Part shown: piece by piece, positions 46,557-55,325 of the stretch
Layout of the letters: each line of letters begins with the position of its first letter
Numbering within the stretch: position 1 is the first letter of the stretch
Source: Paramixta manurensis
GTDB taxonomy: Bacteria > Pseudomonadota > Gammaproteobacteria > Enterobacterales > Enterobacteriaceae
NCBI RefSeq assembly: GCF_013285385.1
Contig: NZ_CP054212.1
Coordinates: 4,340,001 to 4,404,000, forward strand
Reading direction: 5' to 3'
DNA: 64,000 nucleotides
Program-made: the position numbers and the translations under genes
Notes under the pieces: model-generated
Seen by the model: only the letters and a program-made list of their open reading frames with translations
Told to the model about the DNA's origin: nothing
The model's database searches: none

Positions 46557-46595
46557 CACGCTACCGCCCCAGGCTCTCCAGCAACCCGATCACTG
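46557..46595 (-). promoter_or_regulatory. JUMPStart element with ops site (RfaH)
   Basis: On the minus strand the 39 bases begin CAGTGATCGGGTTGCTGG and end GGGGCGGTAGCGTG, closely matching the JUMPStart consensus. The ops core GGCGGTAGCGT is the complement of 46558-46568. RfaH loads on paused polymerase here and lets it read long surface-polysaccharide operons. The rest of the 409-base gap 46510-46918 holds AT-rich sequence and one weak small frame. Confidence 0.93.
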
Positions 46596-46708
46596 ACCGA
46601 TACGTCTTACATTTATAGCCGAGTAGTGTAGCACGGCCTTGATAGCAATCCGATATGAATGTTTTTTAGACAAAAACCCTTTAATATCTTATAAATCAAA
46701 GGCAAAAT

Positions 46709-46909
46709 ATGACAAACAACTATAATGTACTAAACATCCGAATTCGAATGTTGGCCCTCATGATTAAAAGATCAATCAGCAATATATCTACATTAAAACT
46801 CTTTAAATTCAAAAAGATAATAATCAAATTCCTGAAAAAACACTCGCCTCGGGGGAAAAGTAATGGCAAAGCCCCAGTTAAATACATAGAATCCCATGCA
46901 ACTTTCTAA
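46709..46909 (+). CDS. Doubtful small basic peptide
   Basis: 66 codons (MTNNYNVLNIRIRMLALM) in AT-rich sequence between the JUMPStart and waaA, with AAAGG about 6 bases ahead. Very rich in Lys, Ile and Asn. No recognised homology; may be chance in AT-rich DNA. Confidence 0.2.
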   Translation: MTNNYNVLNIRIRMLALMIKRSISNISTLKLFKFKKIIIKFLKKHSPRGKSNGKAPVKYIESHATF

Positions 46910-46918
46910 GATAACCCT

Positions 46919-48202
46919 ATGGCTATGCTGCAAACGCTCTACACTACACTTCTGTACCTTATACAACCGCTAATCTGGATAAGGCTATGGATTCGTGGTC
47001 GTAAAGCGCCTGCATACCGTAAACGCTGGGCGGAACGGTATGGCTATTGCCACGGAAAAGTTACCCCTGGCGGTATTGTACTCCACTCGGTCTCCGTTGG
47101 AGAGACGCTGGCAGCTATTCCATTAGTCCGTGCTTTGTTGCACCGCTACCCGACGTTGCCGATTACGGTTACGACAATGACGCCGACCGGTTCTGAACGG
47201 GTACAGTCTGCGTTTGGCAAACACGTTTCCCACGTCTATATCCCTTACGATCTGCCCGGCCCGATTAATCGTTTCCTTGATGAAGTGAATCCAAAACTGT
47301 TCATCATTATGGAAACGGAACTGTGGCCAAACATTATTACTGAACTCCATCGCCGCCATATTCCGCTCGCGATCGCAAACGCTCGCCTTTCGGAACGTTC
47401 AACGGCACGTTACCAAAAACTGGGCGTATTTATTAGCGACATCTTGCGACGAATTACCTTAATCGCCGCACAACATCAAACGGATAAAGAACATTTTATC
47501 AAGCTTGGCGCACGTCCGGCGCAAATTGCCGTTACGGGGAGCCTCAAATTTGATATTTCCGTCACTCCACAGCTTGCTGCACGCGCGGTAACACTTAGGC
47601 GCCAGTGGGCTCCACGCCGCCAGGTTTGGATCGCGGCCAGTACCCATGAGGGTGAAGAGTCCATTATTCTTGATGCCCACGCCCGTCTGCTAGAACGTTT
47701 TCCCGACCTTTTGCTGATTCTGGTACCCCGCCATCCGGAGCGCTTTGTGCCGGTGCGTGAACTGGTACAAAAGAAGAAGTTGAATTTCATTATGCGTAGC
47801 AGCGGCGAAATCCCGTCAGGTAGCACTCAAGTGGTGATTGGCGACAGTATGGGGGAGCTGATGCTGCTTTACGGGATTGCCGATCTGGCTTTCGTTGGCG
47901 GTAGTCTGATCGAACGCGGGGGGCACAATCCTTTGGAACCTGCGGCGCATGCCATACCGGTATTAATGGGCCCCTATACCCACAACTTCACCGATATTTG
48001 CCGTAAATTGCAGGAAGCCGAAGGTCTGATTACTATTACGGATGTCACCTCACTGGAAAAAGAAATTAGCAGTCTGTTAACTGACGAAGACTATCGCCTT
48101 TACTATGGTCGACATGCCGTTGACGTCTTGCACCAGAACCAAGGGGCGTTACAGCGTCTGCTACAACTTCTGGAACCTTACTTGCCTCCGCAAAGCCACT
48201 AA
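46919..48202 (+). CDS. waaA: 3-deoxy-D-manno-octulosonic acid transferase (Kdo transferase)
   Basis: GT30 enzyme adding two Kdo residues to lipid IVA. 427 residues from ATG 46919, or 425 (the E. coli length) from ATG 46925. N-terminal membrane anchor (about 4-24), HSVSVGETLAAIPLV with the catalytic Glu, TPTGSERV, SLKFD, and GGSLIERGGHNPLEPAA. coaD follows after 41 bases. Confidence 0.96.
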   Translation: MAMLQTLYTTLLYLIQPLIWIRLWIRGRKAPAYRKRWAERYGYCHGKVTPGGIVLHSVSVGETLAAIPLVRALLHRYPTLPITVTTMTPTGSERVQSAFGKHVSHVYIPYDLPGPINRFLDEVNPKLFIIMETELWPNIITELHRRHIPLAIANARLSERSTARYQKLGVFISDILRRITLIAAQHQTDKEHFIKLGARPAQIAVTGSLKFDISVTPQLAARAVTLRRQWAPRRQVWIAASTHEGEESIILDAHARLLERFPDLLLILVPRHPERFVPVRELVQKKKLNFIMRSSGEIPSGSTQVVIGDSMGELMLLYGIADLAFVGGSLIERGGHNPLEPAAHAIPVLMGPYTHNFTDICRKLQEAEGLITITDVTSLEKEISSLLTDEDYRLYYGRHAVDVLHQNQGALQRLLQLLEPYLPPQSH

Positions 48203-48243
48203 GCTTTGCCGGATACCGAATCACAACCGGAAGAAGGCAGCTT

Positions 48244-48720
48244 ATGAGCACCAAAGCTATCTATCCAGGCACGTTCGATCCGTTGACCAATGGCCATCTG
48301 GATATTCTTAGCCGTGCCGCCCTGATGTTCGATAAGGTGGTATTGGCTATCGCCGCTAGCCCAAGCAAGAAGCCCTTATTTACGCTTGAGGAACGCGTGA
48401 AATTGGCACAACAAGTCACCGCCCATTTAACCAATGTCGAAGTCGTTGGTTTTAGTGATTTAATGGCTAACTTCGCCAAAGCGCAGAACGCGAATGTGCT
48501 CGTGCGCGGGTTACGCGCCGTATCAGATTTCGAATATGAACTTCAGTTGGCGCACATGAACCGCCACCTACTCCCGACGCTGGAAAGCGTATTCCTCATG
48601 CCGTCGGAAGAGTTTTCGTTTGTGTCATCTTCATTGATGAAAGAGGTTGCTCGCCACGGTGGCGATGTCAAAGCCTTCCTGCCGGAACCTATCTATCAGG
48701 CTCTGTTAGCAAAATTATGA
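48244..48720 (+). CDS. coaD: Phosphopantetheine adenylyltransferase
   Basis: Penultimate step of CoA synthesis. 158 residues (159 in E. coli). Nucleotidyltransferase motif GTFDPLTNGH, VRGLRAVSDFEYE, and SFVSSSLMKEVA. Cotranscribed with waaA; ends in a terminator. Confidence 0.97.
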   Translation: MSTKAIYPGTFDPLTNGHLDILSRAALMFDKVVLAIAASPSKKPLFTLEERVKLAQQVTAHLTNVEVVGFSDLMANFAKAQNANVLVRGLRAVSDFEYELQLAHMNRHLLPTLESVFLMPSEEFSFVSSSLMKEVARHGGDVKAFLPEPIYQALLAKL

Positions 48721-48723
48721 AAT

Positions 48724-48747
48724 GAGGCCTCACGGCCTCCATTTTAT
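48724..48747 (+). terminator. Terminator of waaA-coaD
   Basis: GAGGCC (48724-48729), loop TCAC, GGCCTC (48734-48739), followed by CATTTTATT. Confidence 0.75.
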
Positions 48748-48759
48748 TGTGGTGATATG

Positions 48760-49569
48760 TTAACGCTGGCAACGCCGGCAAAAGAATGTGCTGCGCTGCC
48801 CATGCCTGGCGCTCTCAATCGGCGTACCGCATACCCGACAAGGCTCCCCTGCTCGCCCATAAACCTGCAGCTCCTGAGCAAAATAACCGGGTTTACCATC
48901 AGACTGGAGAAAATCTTTTAGCGTGGTACCACCCTGTTCAATGGAGCGCAACAACACCGCTTTAATGGTGGTTACCAACAGTTCTGTTTCTTCGATGGTT
49001 AAATCCATTGCCTGGCGATCGGGTGAAATCCCGGCGGCAAATAACGACTCGCTGGCATAAATATTTCCTACGCCAACCACCAATTTGTTCTCCATCAACC
49101 ACGGTTTGATGGCGGTGCGTTTACCACGCGATTTTGCAAACAGATAATCGCCGCTAAAGTCCTCACTCAAGGGTTCTGGCCCCAGGTGCGCCAGCACACT
49201 GCTCCCTTCAAGCTCTGGCGTCCACAGCCATGCGCCAAAGCGGCGAGGATCGGTATAACGCAGCACTTTGCCATTACTCATCACTAAATCGACATGATCA
49301 TGCTTTGCCGCCGGTATCTCCTCCGGCAAAACACGCAAACTCCCTGACATCCCTAAATGGATGATGATCCAACCGGCGGGCAATTCCAGTAATAAATACT
49401 TAGCCCGACGCTGCACGCTGAGCACGGGTTGGTCGCTAAGGGCGTGGATCTCTTGCGAGACCGGCCAGCGTAAACGCCCATTGCGTACAATTGCATGTAA
49501 AATAGTTGCACCAACCAGATGTGGTTCAATACCACGGCGACTGGTTTCCACCTCAGGTAGTTCAGGCAT
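48760..49569 (-). CDS. mutM: Formamidopyrimidine-DNA glycosylase (Fpg)
   Basis: Base-excision repair enzyme removing 8-oxoguanine. 269 residues. Catalytic N-terminus PELPEVE after Met; C-terminal zinc finger C-x2-C-x16-C-x2-C (CRVCGTPIES to FFCRRC). Downstream of rpmBG, separated by a terminator. Confidence 0.97.
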   Translation of the reverse strand: MPELPEVETSRRGIEPHLVGATILHAIVRNGRLRWPVSQEIHALSDQPVLSVQRRAKYLLLELPAGWIIIHLGMSGSLRVLPEEIPAAKHDHVDLVMSNGKVLRYTDPRRFGAWLWTPELEGSSVLAHLGPEPLSEDFSGDYLFAKSRGKRTAIKPWLMENKLVVGVGNIYASESLFAAGISPDRQAMDLTIEETELLVTTIKAVLLRSIEQGGTTLKDFLQSDGKPGYFAQELQVYGRAGEPCRVCGTPIESARHGQRSTFFCRRCQR

Positions 49570-49602
49570 GCCAACTCCTCATATTACATTTCCCAACCTC
49601 AT

Positions 49603-49635
49603 AAAACGAAAAAACCCGGCCAAAGCCGGGTTTTT
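49603..49635 (-). terminator. Terminator between rpmBG and mutM
   Basis: AAAACCCGGC (49611-49620), CAAA loop, GCCGGGTTTT (49625-49634). On the minus strand the stem is followed by TTTTTTCGTTTT. Confidence 0.9.
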
Positions 49636-49649
49636 CTAAGAAGCCAGAA

Positions 49650-49820
<171 letters not shown>

Positions 49821-49828
49821 TCAGTTCC

Positions 49829-50065
49829 TTAGTACTTCTCACCGCGGGCACGAATATCGGCTAACACCGTATCAATACCCTTTTTATCAATTACACGCAT
49901 ACCTTTCGCAGATACACGCAGAGTAACAAAGCGCTTTTCGCTCTCAACCCAAAAACGGTGTGAGTGCAGGTTCGGCAGGAAACGGCGTTTCGTCGCGTTC
50001 ATTGCGTGGGAACGGTTGTTACCCGTCACCGGACGCTTGCCAGTTACTTGGCAGACTCGTGACAT
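49829..50065 (-). CDS. rpmB: 50S ribosomal protein L28
   Basis: 78 residues as in E. coli (MSRVCQVTGKRPVTGNNRSH). Operon rpmB-rpmG with a clear sigma70 promoter about 150 bases upstream. Confidence 0.97.
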   Translation of the reverse strand: MSRVCQVTGKRPVTGNNRSHAMNATKRRFLPNLHSHRFWVESEKRFVTLRVSAKGMRVIDKKGIDTVLADIRARGEKY

Positions 50066-50210
50066 GTCAATTCTCCAAAAATCAAATCAGCTCGAGCTTT
50101 AAAAATAAGGTCTTGGCCGCCTCGTCAGGCTATTAGCCCATCCAGGCGAGTTCTATGCGAACCCGCTGAGCAGGCCCAAACGCCAAACCCGAGATTCTCA
50201 AAGGTGGCGT

Positions 50211-50239
50211 AGTATACGCCGGTCAGCGCCTGTGCTCAA
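50211..50239 (-). promoter_or_regulatory. Sigma70 promoter of rpmBG
   Basis: On the minus strand TTGAGC (complement of 50234-50239), 17 bases, TATACT (complement of 50211-50216). The 288-base gap 50066-50353 shows nothing else I can support. Confidence 0.7.
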
Positions 50240-50353
50240 GTCCCGAACAGATAAAGATCCCTGCGGATCGCGCAAAATAACGGCGGGAGGCGTGAAAAAG
50301 ACGCAACGGAGTCAGATCACGCCACGAATCACGGCCTTCCGCGTTTAGCATCG

Positions 50354-51022
50354 CTAAATCCAGCCGCGTTGTGCAAAGGAGACAAATTCACCTTTACCAA
50401 CCACCACATGATCCAGCACGCGAACCTCCATCAACAGACAAGCTTTATGTACCCGAGCCGTGATAGCCCGGTCAGCACCGCTGGGCTCAGCACAGCCTGA
50501 AGGATGATTATGCGCCAGGATCACCGCCGCCGCATTCAGTTTAAGCGCCTCACGCACAATCTCGCGCGGATGCACCTCAACGCTATTGATGCTACCGCTA
50601 AACATGGATTGCGCGCTAATTAGCCGGTGCTGATTATCCAAAAACAGCACCATAAAAATCTCCCTCTCCTGATGCGCCAACATGCTTTGCAGAAAATCTT
50701 GCGTCATCTGTGGGTTGGTCAACACACTTTCACGCATCATCTGCGTATTGAAATAGCGGCGAGCTAATTCGGCAACCGCGTATAACTGGGTTAATTTAGC
50801 AGTACCAACCCCTTTAACATCTTCAAACGCGGTTTTGTCCGCCGTCATCACTTGGTACAACGACCCAAACGTTTCCAACAATTCCGCCGCTAACACTAAA
50901 ACATGCTTTCCCGCCACGCCGGTACGCAAAAACAGCGCTAACAGCTCCGCATCGCTTAACGCGCTGGCACCCAGTTTTTGCAATTTTTCACGCGGCAGCA
51001 ATTGCTTTTCCATCGCCTGCAT
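50354..51022 (-). CDS. radC: RadC family protein (JAB1/MPN domain)
   Basis: 222 residues from ATG 51022, which follows GGGAGGA by 7 bases and equals the E. coli length; the frame extends to 51046. N-terminal helix-hairpin-helix (VKGVGTAKLTQL) and JAMM metalloprotease-like motif VEVHPRE...AHNHPSGCAEPSGAD. Its cellular role is uncertain despite the historical name. Confidence 0.94.
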   Translation of the reverse strand: MQAMEKQLLPREKLQKLGASALSDAELLALFLRTGVAGKHVLVLAAELLETFGSLYQVMTADKTAFEDVKGVGTAKLTQLYAVAELARRYFNTQMMRESVLTNPQMTQDFLQSMLAHQEREIFMVLFLDNQHRLISAQSMFSGSINSVEVHPREIVREALKLNAAAVILAHNHPSGCAEPSGADRAITARVHKACLLMEVRVLDHVVVGKGEFVSFAQRGWI

Positions 51023-51223
51023 CACCCCATCCTCCCTTTCCGTCATCGCCGCTACTTTGCCTGTAGTAATAGCGTTTAAGCCAGCAGGAAAGCGGCTTTC
51101 TTCGAGACTCCTCGCAAAGGTGGCGGTCTGCTAACAAGTGCGTAGGCCGGAATATGGTAAAATAGGTTCATTCTGGCGCGCAGGGGTGCGTCATAACGAA
51201 TAGCGTAATGGCGGGAAGATATG

Positions 51224-52435
51224 ATGGGATTAACCGGCAAACACATTGTCCTCGGCATCAGCGGCGGCATCGCAGCCTATAAAACGCCTGAACTGGTGCG
51301 GCGGTTACGTGAACGCGGGGCGGAGGTTCGCGTAGTCATGACTGATGCAGCGAAAGCGTTTATTACCCCTCTTAGCCTACAAGCCGTTTCCGGCTTTCCG
51401 GTATCCGATGATTTACTCGACCCAGCGGCAGAAGCCGCTATGGGTCATATCGAATTAGGTAAATGGGCCGATCTGGTGATTTTAGCGCCCGCCACGGCAG
51501 ATCTTATCGCACGCGTCGCCGCAGGCATGGCCAACGATCTGGTTACCACGCTCTGTCTTGCTACCGAGGCGCCTATTGCCGTCGTCCCGGCCATGAACCA
51601 ACAAATGTACCGGGCATTACCCACCCAGCATAACTTACAGGTGTTAGCGCAGCGAGGCGTGAGGATATGGGGGCCGGATAGCGGTAACCAAGCGTGCGGT
51701 GATATTGGCCCGGGGCGCATGATAGATCCGCTGGAAATTGTTGAGCGGGCGGTGGACGCATTCACTTCCGTCAACGACTTGCAACATCTCAATATTATGA
51801 TTACCGCCGGCCCAACGCGTGAAGCACTCGACCCGGTTCGTTTTATCAGCAATCATAGTTCGGGGAAAATGGGGTTCGCAGTGGCCGCCGCCGCCGCCGC
51901 ACGCGGAGCCAAGGTGACGTTAATCGCCGGGCCGGTAAACCAGCCAACCCCTCCGCAGGTAAAACGTATTGACGTAGTTACCGCGCTGGAAATGCAGAAA
52001 GCCGTGATGGCGCACATAACCGATCAGCATATTTTCATTGGTAGCGCCGCCGTGGCAGACTACCGCGCGGCGGATATTTCTGCTGAAAAAATAAAAAAAC
52101 AGGGTGAAGAAGTTAGCCTCAAGATGGTAAAAAACCCTGACATTGTCGCCGGGGTCGGCGCTATGGCAGAGGGCAGGCCTTATGTTGTAGGATTTGCCGC
52201 TGAAACCCAGAATGTGGAAGAATACGCCCAACAAAAACGCGTGCGGAAGAATCTGGACTTAATCTGCGCCAATGATGTTTCAAAAACCGGGCAGGGTTTC
52301 AATAGCGACACCAATGCTCTTCACCTTTTTTGGCAGGACGGAGAAAAATGCTTACCGCTCAGCGATAAGACGCTCCTTGGCCAACAATTATTAGACGAGA
52401 TTGTCAGCCGTTATGATGAAAAAAATCGACGTTAA
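51224..52435 (+). CDS. coaBC: Phosphopantothenoylcysteine synthetase/decarboxylase
   Basis: Bifunctional CoA-synthesis enzyme. 403 residues from ATG 51224 (an ATG at 51221 is too near the GGGAAG site). N-terminal FMN decarboxylase CoaC: GISGGIAAYK, catalytic His in AMGHIELGKWAD, PAMNQQMY, Cys in GNQACGDIGPGRM. C-terminal CTP-dependent synthetase CoaB: TAGPTREALDPVRFISN, ADYRAA, KIKKQ and KNPDIVAGVGAM. Overlaps dut by 23 bases. Confidence 0.97.
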   Translation: MGLTGKHIVLGISGGIAAYKTPELVRRLRERGAEVRVVMTDAAKAFITPLSLQAVSGFPVSDDLLDPAAEAAMGHIELGKWADLVILAPATADLIARVAAGMANDLVTTLCLATEAPIAVVPAMNQQMYRALPTQHNLQVLAQRGVRIWGPDSGNQACGDIGPGRMIDPLEIVERAVDAFTSVNDLQHLNIMITAGPTREALDPVRFISNHSSGKMGFAVAAAAAARGAKVTLIAGPVNQPTPPQVKRIDVVTALEMQKAVMAHITDQHIFIGSAAVADYRAADISAEKIKKQGEEVSLKMVKNPDIVAGVGAMAEGRPYVVGFAAETQNVEEYAQQKRVRKNLDLICANDVSKTGQGFNSDTNALHLFWQDGEKCLPLSDKTLLGQQLLDEIVSRYDEKNRR

Positions 52436-52871
52436 AATTATTGATGCGCGCGTCGGCACGGAGTTTCCATTGCCAACTTACGCCACCTCAGGTTCAGCCG
52501 GGTTGGATCTACGCGCTTGCCTGGATGCGCCCATTGAACTGTCGCCGGGCGCTACGACCCTGTTGCCGACCGGTTTGGCGATTCATATCGCCGATCCCAC
52601 CTTGGCCGCAGTCATTCTGCCGCGCTCCGGGCTGGGCCATAAGCATGGCATCGTCTTGGGCAACCTCGTGGGTTTGATTGATTCTGACTATCAGGGGCAA
52701 CTGATGGTCTCGGTCTGGAACCGCGGTCAGGATAGTTTTACCATTCAACCGGGCGAGCGTGTCGCACAGTTAGTCTTCGTTCCTGTTGTTCAGGCCGAAT
52801 TTAATTTGGTGGAAGATTTTGATGCCAGCACGCGCGGTGAAGGTGGCTTCGGTCACTCTGGCCGTCAATAA
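52413..52871 (+). CDS. dut: Deoxyuridine triphosphatase
   Basis: Trimeric dUTPase making dUMP and keeping uracil out of DNA. 152 residues from ATG 52413 (or 151 from 52416). Five motifs present: SAGLDLRA, PRSGLGHKHG, GLIDSDYQGQL, VAQLVFVPV and the C-terminal RGEGGFGHSGR. Translation probably coupled to coaBC. Confidence 0.97.
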   Translation: MMKKIDVKIIDARVGTEFPLPTYATSGSAGLDLRACLDAPIELSPGATTLLPTGLAIHIADPTLAAVILPRSGLGHKHGIVLGNLVGLIDSDYQGQLMVSVWNRGQDSFTIQPGERVAQLVFVPVVQAEFNLVEDFDASTRGEGGFGHSGRQ

Positions 52872-52989
52872 CGCATAACGTACAGCCCCGCCACATAACC
52901 GTTTCATTTTCAATGCCGTGAGACTTTCTCTCACGGATGTTGCGTGGGTATTTGCCCGTTTATGGAGAATTTCAGGGGTCTTTTAAGTC

Positions 52990-53586
52990 ATGGCAGAAAA
53001 AAAAAGCGCGAAAAGGAATCGTCGCGAAGAAATATTACAGGCGCTGGCGCAGATGTTGGAATCAGGCGATGGTAGCCAGCGTATTACCACCGCGAAACTT
53101 GCGGCGAATGTTGGCGTTTCCGAGGCGGCGCTTTATCGCCATTTTCCCAGCAAAACGCGGATGTTCGATAGCCTGATTGAATTTATTGAAGACAGCTTGA
53201 TCACTCGCATTAACGCGATTTTGAAAGAGGAAAAAGAGACGTTACCGCGTCTTCGGCTGATTGTGCAGTTGATTCTCGGCTTTGGCGAACGTAACCCTGG
53301 TCTAACGCGTATTCTGACCGGTCACGCGCTCATGTTTGAGCAGGATCGCCTACAAGACCGCATCAATCAGTTGTTTGAACGCATTGAGGTGCAGCTACGC
53401 CAAGTGATGCGTGAACGAAAAATGCGCGAAGGTGAAGGGTTCGCTACCGATGAAACGCTACTTGCCAGCCAGTTACTGGCATTTTGTGAAGGCATGTTAT
53501 CGCGCTTTGTGCGTTCCGAGTTTCGCTACCGCCCCACGGTTGAATTTGAAGTACGTTGGCCGCTGCTGGCCGCCCAGTTGGTATAA
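52990..53586 (+). CDS. slmA: Nucleoid occlusion factor SlmA
   Basis: TetR-like DNA-binding protein that stops FtsZ assembly over the nucleoid. 198 residues as in E. coli. HTH at about 28-52 (TAKLAANVGVSEAALYRHFPSKTRMF). Downstream of dut as in E. coli. Confidence 0.97.
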   Translation: MAEKKSAKRNRREEILQALAQMLESGDGSQRITTAKLAANVGVSEAALYRHFPSKTRMFDSLIEFIEDSLITRINAILKEEKETLPRLRLIVQLILGFGERNPGLTRILTGHALMFEQDRLQDRINQLFERIEVQLRQVMRERKMREGEGFATDETLLASQLLAFCEGMLSRFVRSEFRYRPTVEFEVRWPLLAAQLV

Positions 53587-53597
53587 GCCATTGCCAC

Positions 53598-53649
53598 GGC
53601 GCCGCTAACGAAATACGTTATCTGATACGTTAACCACGTTAGCAGCGCC
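53598..53649. repeat. Long inverted repeat between slmA and pyrE
   Basis: GGCGCCGCTAACG (53598-53610) pairs with CGTTAGCAGCGCC (53637-53649), one mismatch in 13. The 26-base loop holds a direct repeat ATACGTTA. No T run on either side; it lies between convergent genes and may act as a two-way transcription barrier. Confidence 0.5.
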
Positions 53650-53680
53650 GCCCAACTTTCCCGCCTATCACCGGCGAAGA

Positions 53681-54322
53681 TTAGATACCATACTCGCGCT
53701 GATAAGCCCGTACCGCTGCCAGATGGTCAGCCATTTCCGGCTTCTCTTCCAGATACGAAATTAACTCTTTCAACGTAATGATCGCCGTTACTTTGCAGTG
53801 ATAATCGCGCTCGACTTCCTGGATAGCAGAAATGTCTGCCCGGCCACGTTCCTGACGGTCCAGAGAAATTAACACCCCAGCCAACGTCGCCTCGTGCGCG
53901 GCAATAATCTCCATTGATTCGCGTATCGCGGTACCGGCGGTAATCACATCATCGACCAACATAATGCGCCCCTGTAGCGGGCTACCAACCAGCGTTCCGC
54001 CTTCGCCGTGATCCTTCGCCTCTTTACGATTAAAGCAATAAGGCACATCGCGATCATGATGGTCAGCCAGCGCCACAGCCGTGGTAGTTGCAATCGGAAT
54101 ACCTTTATAGGCAGGCCCAAACAGCAGATCAAACTCAATATGCGAATCAACCAACGCCTGAGCGTAGAAACGCCCCAGCAATGCCAGATCGCGTCCGGTA
54201 TTAAACAGACCGGCATTAAAGAAATAGGGACTTTTACGACCCGATTTCAGCGTGAATTCACCAAATTTTAGTACCTGTTTATTCAGGGCGAACTCGATAA
54301 ATTGGCGCTGCCAGGGTTTCAT
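53681..54322 (-). CDS. pyrE: Orotate phosphoribosyltransferase
   Basis: Forms OMP from orotate and PRPP in pyrimidine synthesis. 213 residues as in E. coli; PRPP motif MLVDDVITAGTAIRE (about 120-134), GPAYKGIP. Transcribed after rph through an attenuator. Confidence 0.97.
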   Translation of the reverse strand: MKPWQRQFIEFALNKQVLKFGEFTLKSGRKSPYFFNAGLFNTGRDLALLGRFYAQALVDSHIEFDLLFGPAYKGIPIATTTAVALADHHDRDVPYCFNRKEAKDHGEGGTLVGSPLQGRIMLVDDVITAGTAIRESMEIIAAHEATLAGVLISLDRQERGRADISAIQEVERDYHCKVTAIITLKELISYLEEKPEMADHLAAVRAYQREYGI

Positions 54323-54345
54323 TCCACTCTCCTCTAAAATAGGTC

Positions 54346-54370
54346 AAAAAAAGGCGACCCTATGGTCGCC
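54346..54370 (-). terminator. pyrE attenuator
   Basis: On the minus strand GGCGACC, loop ATAG, GGTCGCC, then seven Ts, starting 9 bases after the rph stop and ending 24 bases before the pyrE start. In E. coli this terminator is bypassed when low UTP slows polymerase and ribosomes finishing rph run close behind it. Confidence 0.92.
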
Positions 54371-54378
54371 TGTTATCA

Positions 54379-55095
54379 TCAGTTTGTCAGCGCCGCTTTT
54401 TGCGCCTGAATCAGGGTTTCAATACCGCCTCGCGCCAGCGCCAGCAGTTCAAGTAACTCGTCATGACTAAACGGTTCTCCTTCTGCCGTTCCCTGCACTT
54501 CAATCATCCGCCCATCTTCAGTCATCACGACGTTCATATCCGTTTCAGCCGCGGAATCTTCCACATACTCCAGGTCACACACCGCTTCACCCTGCACGAT
54601 GCCAACCGAGATCGCCGCCACCATGCCCTTCATCGGATTAGCTTTCAGCTTACCCGTGGCGACTAAGTGATTAAGCGCATCTGCCAACGCGACACAGGCG
54701 CCGGTGATCGAAGCAGTACGCGTGCCGCCATCGGCTTGGAGTACATCGCAATCCAGTGTGATGGTATATTCACCAAGCGTTTTCAAATCAATGGCCGCAC
54801 GTAATGAACGTGCAATCAAGCGCTGGATCTCTAGCGTGCGCCCACCCTGCTTGCCTTTCGCCGCTTCGCGCGCGTTACGGCTATGGGTAGCGCGCGGCAA
54901 CATACCGTATTCGGCGGTTACCCACCCCTGCCCTTGCCCTTTCAGAAAACGCGGCACACCCTCTTCAATCGTGGCAGTGCACAACACTTTGGTATCGCCG
55001 AATTCAACCAACACGGAACCTTCTGCATGTTTGGTATAGTGACGGGTCAGTGTGACGGGACGCACCTGTTGTGCGCTACGGCCTGCTGGACGCAT
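54379..55095 (-). CDS. rph: Ribonuclease PH
   Basis: Phosphorolytic 3'-exoribonuclease that trims tRNA 3' ends. 238 residues, uninterrupted, unlike the frameshifted rph of E. coli K-12. Conserved RP(A/G)GRSAQQ start, ARSLRAAIDL, and CDVLQADGGTRTASITGA catalytic segment. Its translated end is set correctly for pyrE attenuation. Confidence 0.97.
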   Translation of the reverse strand: MRPAGRSAQQVRPVTLTRHYTKHAEGSVLVEFGDTKVLCTATIEEGVPRFLKGQGQGWVTAEYGMLPRATHSRNAREAAKGKQGGRTLEIQRLIARSLRAAIDLKTLGEYTITLDCDVLQADGGTRTASITGACVALADALNHLVATGKLKANPMKGMVAAISVGIVQGEAVCDLEYVEDSAAETDMNVVMTEDGRMIEVQGTAEGEPFSHDELLELLALARGGIETLIQAQKAALTN

Positions 55096-55325
55096 GGTTT
55101 CTCTCCGGCTTGCTAATAGTGGCTGCGCATTATACGGGCTTCCGATGCTGCTGCCTACTCACGCTATCAAAGGATGCGTTCACTTTCTTGCTAAAAACAG
55201 TGCTTCAACCGCGTAATCACCCGTATTAAAAACGGCGCATTTGTCGCATCAAAGACTTATGCCTATCGTCGAAGAGCCAGGCTCGCTATAATTCCCTCCA
55301 TCACTTCTTAAAACGGGTACGCAAT

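Noticed and set aside
46709..46909. Treating the 66-codon frame as a confident gene
   Set aside because: AT-rich, low-complexity composition and no homology; kept only as a low-confidence entry.
50066..50353. Repetitive extragenic element upstream of rpmB
   Set aside because: No palindromic unit or family repeat seen; the region is explained by the rpmBG promoter.
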